64,000 nt of DNA from Aegilops tauschii subsp. strangulata (lineage: Eukaryota > Streptophyta > Magnoliopsida > Poales > Poaceae): NCBI RefSeq assembly GCF_002575655.3, contig NC_053035.3:93211322-93275321 (forward strand), given 5' to 3'. Below, piece by piece: positions 46,101-56,005 of this stretch. A program made the translations under genes and the position numbers. A model generated the notes under the pieces. The model was not told the origin of the DNA and searched no databases. It saw nothing but the letters and a program-made list of their open reading frames with translations. Each line of letters begins with the position of its first letter. The stretch's first letter is position 1.

Positions 46101-47152
46101 GCATATGGTTTATATAGACTTTTGGAGAAGCCTGTATTTACAAGAAAGTGAGTGGGAGCTCTGTAGCATTTCTAATATTATATGTGGATGACATATTGTT
46201 GATTAGAAATGATACAGAATTTCTGGATAGCATAAAACGATACTTGAATAAGAGTTTTTCAATGAAAGACCTCGGTGGAGCTGCTTATATATTGGGCATC
46301 AAGATCTATAGAGATAGATCAGGATGCTTAATTGGACTTTCACAAAGCACATACCTTGATAAAGTTTTGAAGAAGATCAAAATGGATCAGTCAAAGAAAG
46401 GGTTCTTGCCTGTGTTACAAGGTGTGAAGTTGAGTCAGACTCAGTGCCCGACCACTGCAGAAGATAGAGAGAAAATGAAAGTCATTCCCTATGCCTCAGG
46501 CTTAGGTTCTATCATGTATGCAATGCTGTGTACCAGACCTGATGTGTGCCTTGCTATAAGTCTAGCAGGGGGTACCAAAGTAATCCAGGAGTGGATCACT
46601 GGACAACGGTCAAGAACATCGTGAAGTACCTGAAAAGGACTAAGGATATGTTTCTCGTTTATGGAGGTGACAAAGAGCTTGTCGTAAATGGTTACGTCGA
46701 TGCTAGCTTGGACACTGATCCGGATGACTCTAAGTCACAAACCGGATACGTATTTATATTGAATGGTGGAGCTGTCAGTTGGTGCAGTTCCAAGCAAAGC
46801 GTCGTGGCAGGATCTACGTGTGAAGCGGACTTCAGAAGCAGCGAATGAAGGAGTCTGGATGAAGGAGTTCATATCCGATCTAGGTGTAATACCTAGTGCA
46901 TCGGGTCCAATGAAAATCTTTTGTGACAATACTGGAGCTATTGCCTTAGCGAAGGAATCCAGATTTCACAAAAGAACCAAACACATCAAGAGATGCTTCA
47001 ACTCCATCCGTGATCGAGTCAAGGAGGGAGACATAGAGATTTGCAAAATACATACGGATCTGAATGTGGCAGACCCATTGACTAAGCCTCTTCCACGAGC
47101 AAAACATGATCAGCACCAAGACTCCATGGGTGTTAGAATCATTACAATGTAA
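43191..47152 (+). pseudogene. Ty1/copia Gag-Pol polyprotein, degenerate
   Basis: Gag starts at 43191 (MARATVPLNFNAFLEKAKL). The zinc knuckle CFYCKGTRHWKRNC is at 43941-43982. The protease shows WVFDTG (about 44086). GAG-pre-integrase has WHCRLGHIG (about 44500). Integrase has HTDVCGPM, DHGGEF and NGVSERRNR. RT has KTAFLNGFLKEELYM and ILYVDDILL, and RNase H has SWCSSKQSVVAGSTCEA. The end is MGVRIITM at 47152. Premature stops include 43524 (a CGA-to-TGA-type change), 44824 and 45049, and there are several frameshifts. The polyprotein is not functional. Confidence 0.88.
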
Positions 47153-47185
47153 TCTAGATTATTGACTCTAGTGCAAGTGGGAGAC

Positions 47186-48936
47186 TAAAGGAAATATGCC
47201 CTAGAGGCAATAATAAAGTTGTTATTTATATATCCTTATATCATGATAAATGTTTATTATTCATGCTAGAATTGTATTAACCGGAAACTTGATACATGTG
47301 TGGATACATAGACAAAACACAGTGTCCCTAGTAAGCCTCTACTAGACTAGCTCGTTAATCGAAGATGGTTAAGTTTCCTAACCATAGACATGTGTTGTCA
47401 TTTGATGAACGGGATCACATCATTAGGAGAATGATGTGATGGACAAGACCAATCCGTTAGCTTAGCATAATGATCGTTTAGTTTTATTGATATTGCTTTC
47501 TTCATGACTTATACATATTCCTTTGACTATGAGATTATGCGACTCCCGAATACCGTAGGAATACCTTGTGTGCTATCAAACGTCACAATGTAACTGGGTG
47601 ATTATAAAGATGCTCTACAGGTATCCCCGAAGGTGTTTGTTGGGTTGGCATAGATCGAGATTAGGATTTGTCACTCCGAGTATCGGAGAGGTATCTCTGG
47701 GCCCTCTCGGTAATGCACATCATAATAAGCCTTGCAAGCAATGTGACTAATGAGTTAGTTATGGGATGATGCATTACAGAACGAGTAAAGAGAGTTGCCG
47801 CTAACGAGATTGAACTAGGTATGAAGATACCTACGATCGAATCTCGAGCAAGTAACATACCGATGACAAAGGGAATGACATATGTTGTCATTACGGTACG
47901 ACCGATAAAGATCTTCGTAGAATATGTGGGAACCAATATGAGCATCCAGGTTCCGCTATTGGTTATTGACCGGAGAGGTGTCTCGGTCATGTCTACATAG
48001 TTCTCGAACATGTAGGGTCTGCACGCTTAACGCTTGATGACGATTTTGTATTATATAAGTTATGTGATTTGGTGACCCAATGTTGTCCGGAGTCCCGGAT
48101 GAGATCACGGACATGACGAGGAGTCTCAAAATGGTCGAGAGGTAAAGATTCATATATAAGACGATAGTATTTGGACACCGGAAGTGTTCCGGGGTACCGG
48201 GTACGTATCGGGTCACCGGAAGGGGTTCCGGGCTACCCCCGGCAAACTATATGGGCCTATTGGGCCAAGAGGGGAAACGCAACAGCCAGCATGGGCTGCT
48301 GCGCCCCCTTGCTGGCCGAATAGGAAGGGGAAGGGAAAAGGGGAAGAGAGAAGGAAGGGGAGGCAATTCGGCCTCCCCCTTCCTTCCCTCCTCTCTCCCC
48401 TTTCCTTCCCTCTCCGGAAAAGATGGTAAGGGGGGGCGAATTGGACAAGGCCCCAAGTAGGATTCCTCCTACTTGGTGCCCCATGGCTGTCCCCCTCCCC
48501 CTCCCACCTATATATATGTAGGGAGGGGGCGCCTAGAACACACAACAAACATTGTTAGCCGTGTGCGGCGCCCCCTCCACAATTTACGCCTCTGGTCATA
48601 TTCACGTACTGCTTAGGCGAAGCCTTGCACGGATCACTTCACCGTCATCACTCCGTCGTGCTGATGGAACTCTTCCTCGATACTTTGCTGGATCAAGAGT
48701 TCGAGGGACATCATCGAGCTAAAAGTGTGGAGAACTCGGAGGTATCGTGCGTTCGGTGCTTGATCGGTCGGAACGAGAAGAAGTTCGACTACATCAACCG
48801 TGTTAACAAACGCTTTCTCTTTCGGTCTACGAGGGTACGTAGACACACTCTCCCCCTCTCGTGGCTATGCATATCCTAGATAGATCTTGCGTAAGCGTAG
48901 GAATTATTTTAAAATTGCATGCTACGTTTCCCAACA
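47186..48936 (+). repeat. 3' LTR of the copia element
   Basis: 1751 bp. The first bases are TAAAGG rather than TGAAGG, a G-to-A change in the terminal dinucleotide. The purine tract GTGCAAGTGGGAGA lies just before it. It retains the solo-LTR-free version of the site disrupted in the 5' LTR. Confidence 0.87.
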
Positions 48937-50007
48937 AGAAAGCCATGGAGGAGGTTGGGGAGGGCGAGAAACCACGGCCGCGGGGGAAGACCAACTCCAA
49001 GAAGGACAAGCGGGATGCGACGTCGATCGTTTTGCTCACAACCGTGGAGGGCATGATGACCAAGAAGGACTCAAGGGAGGAGAAGCACTAGCAAGGCAAG
49101 GAAGAGCAAATGAACGCCTTCATGGAGATCCAAAGGAGGAGGCTTGAGATGGAGGCGGAGAAGCAAGTGAGGATGCTTGAGATGGAGGCGGTGAAGCAAG
49201 CCAAGATTCTTGAGATGGAGGCGGTGAAGCAAGTCAAGATGCTATAGATCGAGGCCGCCAATGCCAGGACCAAGGCGAAAGAAGTGGCTCTCGCTAGCTT
49301 GATGACGGGGGTGGAGATCATGAAGGTGGACCTCAACACCGTGTCGCCGAGGAAGAGGCCGCGGTTCGAGAAGATGAAGGTCGACATGCTCAAGTTCGAT
49401 GACGAGTGATCTATGGCGACGACCGCAATCCCTTTTTTGTATGACGGGCAAGTGTGCTGGGATGACCACGGCAGAGATCACGTGGTTGAATTTCCTGCCC
49501 TTTTTGTGTGCTGGAACGTGTGCCGGCCGCTGGCAAGTGCGCCAGCATGAATTGTGTGGTGTTTTTTTGAAGCTGGCATTGTATGCCAGCCTCTGGCATG
49601 GTGCCGACATAAACTTTGGGCGACGGCATGGCTGCGGGCCTTTTCAAATTTATGCGCGGACATGAAATGGGTCGCGAACATTGGGCGCACTGCCAACCCA
49701 AATCATGAACAGGACGGACGTCGAGCGGGCGATCGATCCAAACGGACAAAAAATGAACAAAACCACCGTCTGTTTGGATCGGCACATTGGAGTTGCTCTA
49801 AACAAACAATCCTTCTGTGTTGAAGAGCTACAAGGATTGCCGCATGGTACCTAAGTCTGACATAAACACAAATGTGCTGAAGAATCCAAGTACTGGTACG
49901 CTCGGGTTGTTATGCTTCCGCGCCAAAGATACCTTCTGATTCCTCTGGCAAGTACTTGACCTTTTGATTGTAGAAATGAATGAAGTTCGAGTTGTATGGC
50001 ATGGCGC

Positions 50008-50091
50008 GGCAAAATTTCGTGTTTTGACCCTTTTGTCAAACAAAATCGAGATCTGACCCCAGTTTGAAAGTTTTTCGAGATCTGACCCTTT
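50008..50091 (+). repeat. MULE left terminal inverted repeat
   Basis: 84 bp, inverted match to 55913-55996 with three mismatches by eye. It contains two related phrases, CGAGATCTGACCCC and CGAGATCTGACCCTTT. Confidence 0.88.
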
Positions 50092-50129
50092 TGCTACCGC
50101 TAGGCCTTCAGGCGTAGGGTTGCACAGTC

Positions 50130-50256
50130 TACCACCGCGGGTTCTGGCGGTAGGTGTGGCTGACGACCGTTAAGCCGTTAACGGCTGCTTACGGACCTAC
50201 CGCCATAGGCCACGGCGGTAGTCAGCACAAACCTACCGCCGAGAGCCCTGGCGGTA
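50130..50256. repeat. 23 bp inverted-unit array 1 (3 units)
   Basis: Units at 50130-50152, 50198-50220 and 50234-50256 each fit TACCGCC-N9-GGCGGTA; the first has one change in its left half. A degenerate relative is at 50095-50117. The 9-base centres all differ. The array lies just inside the left terminal repeat, downstream of the B3 gene. Confidence 0.85.
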
Positions 50257-50611
50257 AGTTATCATAGTGGCATGAAGTTAACTGCTTTGATTTTGTCTTC
50301 AATTTTTTTTGCCATAGACATAAGAAACAATAAGCACAATTTCATAGACATAAGAAGTTTGATCACATCCAAATAGTTTGATCACATAACGTAGTTTGAT
50401 CACATCCAAATAGTTTTGCCATTACGGACTAAGAAACAAGTACCAAATAACATAGTTTGGTCACATAACATAGTTTGATCACATCCAAATAGTTTCACGA
50501 AGCCAACATAAGAAGTTTAACAAGTTCAACGGTCATCGACCACATAAAAGGTTTCATCCATAGGTAGCAATCAAACATGATGATCATCAGCAGCCACACG
50601 CATATATAGTT

Positions 50612-51607
50612 CTAGATGATATCGATGACGATCATCATCTTCAAGCCTTGACGGTGGGTGTTCCTGATAGTAATTAGGATGGCCTGTCCAACATGAAGAT
50701 TCTTGTCAACGAGGAAGCTCTTCCACCCAACCGAGCTTAAGTGTGTGCGACCGTCTGTGTCCACGCCGTACGCACAAGTAGTGACGGAGCCCCTTGCGGT
50801 AAGGCGTATTCCAGCATAGCCTTCTTCATCAGCCTCGATGCCACAACTCTCAGATAGGTTCTTTGGCAATTTCTGAATATGAAAACATATCAATTAATAA
50901 GTATGGATTATCTAGACTATTAACAATTCCTTGGATTCTACACTAATAACATACCATGACATGTCGATCGATCATGGTACTTGTCAGACAGGTCACGAAT
51001 GGCACCCCGACCAAGTCAGCACGTGGCAGAAAGTTGTCCCATAGGTTGCACACCTCCTGATCGCTCAGCCTCACTCTTAGAGCACAAATGGCTTCCTCAA
51101 GTGGGTCTTCATAGTCATCATCCTCATCAAGTGGTGGTGGTGGCGCCATTTTCCTTATATAAGCATTGATTGGATAAAGTTAATTAAACATCAATATTTG
51201 TTCTAATGCAAGCATTCATCAGATATAGGTAGATTCCACCTAAATCAATGGAGATATATAGCAAAACAAATATCTACAATATTCACACAAGAAATCATCA
51301 CATCATCCTCATCTTCAGGGTTCCTCATATGGCTATAAGAAAGACTAAACCTAGGGTTCATCTAGGTTCTAGGGTTCATCTAGGTTCTAGGGTTCATCAT
51401 ATCAACTAAAGAGGGTTCCTCATATGGCTATAAGAAAGACTAAACCTAGGGTTCATCAACTAGGTTCATCACATTGCAATCATCTAGGTTCTAGGGTTCA
51501 TCATATCAACTAGAGAGGGTTCCTCATATGGCTATAAGAAAGCGGATTGATTTGACTCAAACTAATTGGGGGATTGGAGGAGCTTACCTTCCTCTTTCCG
51601 TAGCCAT
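50612..51607 (-). CDS. Small B3-domain protein encoded in the MULE
   Basis: Three exons are predicted: 51607-51588 (20 bp, MATERGR), 51153-50955 and 50872-50612. Donors are AG|GTAAGC and ATG|GTATGT; acceptors are ATAAG| and TTCAG|. The phases fit and give 159 aa with no stops. After an acidic stretch (LDEDDDYEDPLEEA), FVTCLTSTMIDRHVMKLPKN starts a B3 fold. It continues to SVGWKSFLVDKNLHVGQAI and ends in IVIDII, the pattern of plant B3 DNA-binding domains (LT.S...., LPK, GW..F...N.L..G). It probably binds DNA in the nucleus. It may be a cargo gene or an element-encoded regulator. The exon 2 acceptor is the weakest call. Confidence 0.7.
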
Positions 51608-51765
51608 CTCGATCCGCAAAATCCGCGAATCAACGAAGAAGATCGGAGTGGGGAAGTGGAGGAGATGAGAAAATGGGCGAGAGGAAGAAGAAGGCGGCTG
51701 GGTGGGTGGGGATTAGGGGTTGGGGTGGGGTGGGCGGGCGGTTGGGTTTATAAATGCCCAAACCC

Positions 51766-52075
51766 TACCGCCATAGGGCGCGGCGGTAGGAGACCACATC
51801 CTACCGCCATCACACCCGGCGGTAGGGTGCCTCCCCCCACGCCCCCCTTCTGTGACCAAAAAATCGAGCAGCGCAGCGGTAGGGTTGCACACCCTACCGC
51901 CAGGGCGCTTGGCGGTAGGATCCTACCGCATAGGGCCTCGGCGGTAGGGTGTGCAACCCTACCGCTTCGCTGCTTGATTTTTTGGTCACGGAAGGGGGGT
52001 GTGGGGGGAGGCACCCTACCGCCGGGTGTGATGGCGATAGGCTGTACAGACCTACCGCCTTAGTGTGTGGCGGTA
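51766..52075. repeat. 23 bp inverted-unit array 2 (6 units) in a larger palindrome
   Basis: Units lie at 51766-51788, 51802-51824, 51895-51917, 51924-51946, 52017-52039 and 52053-52075. Each is TACCGCC-N9-GGCGGTA with at most one or two changes. The middle four also sit in a palindrome of about 130 bp arms centred near GGATCC (51921). Both arms contain CCAAAAAATC(G/A)AGCAG and CCCCCC stretches. The array lies between the two genes of the element. Confidence 0.85.
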
Positions 52076-52363
52076 GGGTGGCCCAGTGTGCATTTTTTGC
52101 ACCTTCTAACTTCTTTTGTCTTCAATTTTTGGCAGACAACATTTAAACAGCATATGTATGACATATGAAGCAGATAATGTATGATATATGATGCACACAC
52201 CACAAATCCATAAATAAGGTAGGTTCGATACATAGCAAATAGACATCCATAAAGGTTTTCACCAAGTTATACATAGAAAATTAACGAAACAGTTTCACGA
52301 GCAAATCCATATGGTTCACGAAGCAAATATGCAAGTTTTTAGTTCAACGACACGGCAGCAACT

Positions 52364-55300
52364 TCAGTCCTTCCTTCCCCTCTTCGACTTTCGGTCCTCG
52401 TTATCCTTGGATCGCTTCTCGGTCGCCGTCTTCTTGCGGGCCGTAGGACGTGCTTTCTGAAACGGAGATGGACTCTTCCAGTCCTTCTTCGGCACATTCC
52501 TCTTCTCACGCTGGGTTGGCTGAGTTGCTGGAGGTCCGTCGTCATCATCGTACTCCTCCTCATCGTCCTCTTCCTCTTCCTCACCATGTTCTTCTTCTGC
52601 GCCCTCTTCTTCATCTTCCTCTGCATCATCATCGTCGTCGCTCTCCTCCTCGTCATCTTGAACCGCCCTAGACGACGAGGCTGCATGGCTCGATGAAGCG
52701 AGGCTACGCATCGGTGCAGGAGGAAAAACATCCTCGGTGTTTGTAGCGCACCCAAGCAGGCCCACAAGCCGGCGTGCTTTGTTGACGTATTTCTGCAATG
52801 ATAACGAAACAATATGAACTTCTCGAATGTCCAATGATAACGAAAATGAACTCCGTATTACCTTCACTGTTTCCCTCAACTTGTTCTCACTATCTCGAGT
52901 CCCAGGGACAGCACTAAGCACATCAGAGGCATGAAAAATGCTTTTGTTCAGCTCCGAAGACTGCAAAGTAATAAAATGAGTCAATAGCACTAAAAGCTGA
53001 TTTCATCCAACCGTCGGTTCAAAAGAGGTAAAAAAACATACCACTCTGTTCATGAGGGGTCCGTACTCCCTAAACCCGCCTTGAAGTTGTCTGATGCTCT
53101 CGGTGTAGGCTTCATTCTCTGGGGCGTCATCGAACAGGTCTTCGGCATCTGCTGTCGTCCACTGGGGCCTCAGACGTAGACGATGCTTGATGCCATCATC
53201 GTACCACAGCATGTGATCCTCGTACTCGTCCTAGTCAATCACTCTCCTCTCCGTGTCTTTGCGTCCTTTCCACTCGTTCCATTCCTTCACGTATCTCGCA
53301 TGTTCGGCTTCCCAATCCGTGATTGATTGATTCTTCTGCCTACTCATCCTGCAATGCATAAGAAAGAATGTAAAACACCCTTCTTTTATGAATGTAAAGC
53401 ATCAAAATAAGAACTTAGAATCGATGAGGACGGCTTGTGGTACTCACAGGTGTAGGTCGTAGCCACCGGTATCGTGGCCGGCTGGTGGTGTGTGTTGCGC
53501 CTTACCAAATTGTGCGGCAACGCGGTGTGGCAAGTGGTACTCCACGGCATAGACACAAATCATGGGCATGATGCACCGGAAGAGAAGCCGGTCCTGCTTG
53601 CAGTTCAGCTCGAACCCCCACTCTCGATCATCACTATACGGCCGCCAAGTAACCTATAACCAAACAATGTTAGGCTCAAGTGAAAGTGTTATCGAAACAA
53701 TGGTAAGCTCAAGTGAAAATGTAGTTCTTATACCTGGAAAGGCGTGAGAGCATCAAGCTCGTTGCTGAAGACCTTGTACAAGGCCTTCAATTCGCCCGTG
53801 TAGACACGTACCACGTCCCAAGCGTATGCGACGGTCGGGTTCCGATCATCTTCGTCATCTTGGCCATAGTCCGTCCATGCCCGCGAACGCAGCTTCTCCG
53901 GACGGCCCACCGGGATTCGCTCCCACATCCAAATGGAGAGGCCCCATACACATCCACACATACCGGACGTGACTTCCGCTCTCTGGGTCGCGTCGTCAAG
54001 CTACAAACCATGTTCAGATGATAAGATGTCAAAATGTAAAGCAACACACGTCTGATATTTGAAAGAAAGTGATATTCACTTACCGAACGGTATAGGTAGG
54101 CGAGTCCGGCGGCCCCCCAGCTGTACCCCGCATCCCAGTCCTTTAGGAAGTCGAGATACATCCATAGGGCAGAGTTCCCGGAGCAGTCCGGAAACACTAC
54201 CTCCGTGAGAATGTACCACAGGTAGGCCCTAGTGTACTGCTCCACCACCCGGGGCTCGGCATCTTCCGGGCACTTGCTCCGGTGCTCGAGGAGCCATGAC
54301 AGCGGTATGTCGGAAGTCCGGTTGCTCTTAGCGGGGGGGGGGGGGGGGGGGGGGGCAGTCGCCGATGAGGCTGACAACCCTCTCGTGCCAGTTCGCCCTC
54401 TCCACTCTTCCTGTGAGAGCACGACCCTCGAGCGGTAGTGCCGTAATCATCGCCCAATCCTCGAGGGTCACGGTCATCTCCCCACATGGAAGATGAAAGT
54501 TGTGTGTCTCTGGCCGCCACCGGTCGATCAAAGCCGTGAGAGCTGAGTGAATGAGCGTCGGCGGCTTACGCTTGAACTGCAGGACGAAACCCAATAGTCG
54601 GGCTCTCCTGAAGAACGATGCGTACCGATCGTCGTACTCCATCTTAACCGTCGTCTTATGAGCCCTCATCCGCAGTGGGGGCAGCATCTGTGAAAATCAA
54701 TAACCAAAGCATAATTAGCATGGACATAATAGTTAGCAACTTGTTTTCAACAATTCGAAAGATTTGGTTTAAAATGGTAATTACCACTCCATTCTCAATT
54801 AAACGGGCACGGTGACGCTTGTCGAACCTAGGGTCAAGCATTGTGTACTTCGTGCCGATGTCGTCCGCAAGAGGTGGCCTCCTAAAAGAATTGCATAAGC
54901 ATATCAAAAGATTTTTCAACATGAACTAGGGTTTAACATTAACTACGAAACATATCGATGCATAACAAAAATTAATCACATCCAACAGAACATATGAGTT
55001 CAATCTTTGAATAATCATATATCAAGATTATCATGAACATGAACTAAATACAATACATACATCAAGAACTAAATAAAATACTTTTATGAAGATGCAATCA
55101 CCATGGTTCAAATGCATCATAACACATATTTCTCCAACAACATCCAACATGCGTCATCTCATATTTTGTTAAAAAACAAAAAATGAACTAGGGTTCATCT
55201 TGAGGATTCATACACTACATATAACAAATATATCAAATATTCATCTCCAATATTCATCATACACTACATCCAATACTTGCATCATAGCATAGGAACATGC

Positions 55301-55586
55301 ATCATCTATCATAACAAATACCTCCAACATCCATCATATCAAAAAAAACCATTCAAATCAAATATGAACTAGGGTTCATCTTAACACAACCATACCAACT
55401 ATTCAATATAGTTCATATCTAACACAATATAACATCTAGAATCAACCTAAATCAATCCTAGGGTTAAAAAATCAATCTAGTTCAAATAGGAGTGATTTGA
55501 ATCGAATAATGCGACGAATCAAAAGGTGTTTGATTAAAACTTATTGGAGGGATTGGAAGAGCTTACTTTTCTTTCTTCGGGGCCAT
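52364..55586 (-). pseudogene. Plant mobile domain (PMD) protein gene, broken
   Basis: Eight exons are predicted: 55586-55567 (20 bp), 54881-54785, 54687-54084, 54000-53734, 53653-53448, 53348-53042, 52960-52862 and 52792-52364. All have GT..AG borders and compatible phases. The N-terminus is MAPKKEKRPPLADDIG. Exon 3 has the PMD core (FVLQFKRKPPTLIHSALTAL, WRPETHNFHLPCGEMTVTLE). The C-terminus is very acidic then basic (EEGAEEEHGEEEEED; KRSKDNEDRKSKRGRKD). This is the PF10536 family, often annotated as aminotransferase-like or PP7 long-form homologue, linked to both transposons and gene silencing (MAIN). A 23-base homopolymer shifts the frame in exon 3, and an in-frame TAG lies at 53231-53233. 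Confidence 0.8.
54333..54355. repeat. Homopolymer of 23 G inside the PMD coding exon
   Basis: On the coding strand this is 23 C, encoding a Pro run after LIGDC. The frames on the two sides differ by one base, so the run length as given breaks the gene. Homopolymers this long are unreliable in assemblies, so the shift may be an artefact. Confidence 0.9.
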
Positions 55587-55735
55587 CTCGATCCGCAAAA
55601 TCCGTCAAGAAACGAAGAAGATCGGAGGGGGGATGAGAGAGGGCGAGTTTGAGCAACTGCTCTGTTCTTCGTGGTGGGGGCGGCTGGGTGGGGGGGTGGG
55701 GGCGGCCGGCCCGCGGTTTGTATATGTCCACACCC

Positions 55736-55908
55736 TACCGCCAGAGACTCCGGCGGTAGGTTCAGACATCCTACCGCCGGGCGAAGCGGCGGTAGGGTGT
55801 GACGGAGGGGCACGGAGGCCGTTATCGTTGCTGACGTGGACAAGTTTGCTACCGCCGCAGGTTTCGGCGGTAGGCTATAGGATTCTACCGCCGTGCCTCG
55901 TGGCGGTA
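55736..55908. repeat. 23 bp inverted-unit array 3 (4 units)
   Basis: Units lie at 55736-55758, 55772-55794, 55850-55872 and 55886-55908, all perfect TACCGCC-N9-GGCGGTA. The array lies upstream of the PMD gene and abuts the right terminal repeat. Confidence 0.88.
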
Positions 55909-55912
55909 GGGG

Positions 55913-55996
55913 AAAGGGTCAAACCTCGAAAAACTTTCAAACTGGGGTCAGATGTCGATTTTGTTTGACAAAAGGGTCAAAACACGAAATTTTGCC
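55913..55996 (-). repeat. MULE right terminal inverted repeat
   Basis: Inverted partner of 50008-50091, directly followed by the GCATGGCGC target copy at 55997-56005. Confidence 0.88.
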
Positions 55997-56005
55997 GCAT
56001 GGCGC

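Larger units (their letters stand above)
38629..48936 (+). mobile_element. Ty1/copia LTR retrotransposon with a nested solo LTR
   Basis: A perfect AGAAA target duplication (38624-38628 and 48937-48941) borders the element. The 5' LTR starts TGAAGGAAATATGCC. The 3' LTR ends GCATGCTACGTTTCCCAACA. The domain order gag, protease, integrase, RT, RNase H (43191-47152) defines copia. The 5' LTR is 1759 bp after removing the nested solo LTR with its extra target copy, and the 3' LTR is 1751 bp. The family is a very common Triticeae copia, but I do not assign a name. The element interrupts the ORF1 gene of the surrounding PIF element. Confidence 0.88.
32606..49409 (+). pseudogene. Myb/SANT-like, NAM-associated-domain ORF1, interrupted twice
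   Basis: Coding pieces lie at 32606-32802 (MEDALDAAADLASLASSG... to KKKKLTPKERA), 37329-38406, 38491-38628 and 48942-49409. The middle piece has the trihelix-type block EDKLLCECWRDIGQD and STFWIRVHREFHEHKKF. After an 84 bp intron (38407-38490), the last pieces have FQALEAFKVQHEGKSF and a long Glu/Met/Lys coiled coil ending DLNTVSPRKRPRFEKM (NAM-associated C-terminal domain, PF14303 type). Such proteins are the DNA-binding partner (ORF1) of PIF/Harbinger transposases. Stops at 38006, 49089 and 49244, several frameshifts and two retroelement insertions make it a pseudogene. The pieces join seamlessly once the insertions are set aside. Confidence 0.82.
32314..49798 (+). mobile_element. PIF/Harbinger-type element carrying only ORF1, split by two nested retroelements
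   Basis: The left end GAGTAACTCCAACGCGCCGA (from 32314) and the right end, read on the minus strand, GAGCAACTCCAATGTGCCGA (from 49798) form terminal inverted repeats. Both are bordered by TAA (32311-32313 and 49799-49801), the PIF/Harbinger target duplication. Removing the two nested insertions leaves about 2.65 kb. That core holds a Myb/SANT-like ORF1 and no transposase. It is thus a non-autonomous element that would need a transposase in trans, like the type at 30.0-31.1 kb. Confidence 0.8.
50008..55996 (-). mobile_element. Mutator-like element (MULE) carrying a B3 gene and a PMD gene
   Basis: 84 bp terminal inverted repeats (50008-50091 and 55913-55996) differ at only three positions and start GGCAAAATTTCGTGTTTTG. 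A perfect 9 bp target duplication, GCATGGCGC, flanks them (49999-50007 and 55997-56005). 9 bp duplications with long inverted repeats are the hallmark of Mutator. The 5989 bp interior has two minus-strand genes separated and flanked by TACCGCC-N9-GGCGGTA arrays, and no MURA-type transposase. The two genes share a homologous 5' region (51545-51730 and 55545-55725) and a similar 3' leader (GTCTTCAATTTTT at about 50296 and 52118), so the element contains two similarly built transcription units. Confidence 0.85.

Noticed and set aside
51566..52063. 165-codon plus frame between the two MULE genes
   Set aside because: It translates the 23 bp inverted units and CCCCCC stretches. The opposite strand is also open.
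50130..55908. Possible CRISPR-like repeat-spacer pattern in the TACCGCC arrays
   Set aside because: This is a plant nuclear locus. The units are 23 bp inverted repeats with 9-base centres, at irregular distances, inside a MULE with clear termini.
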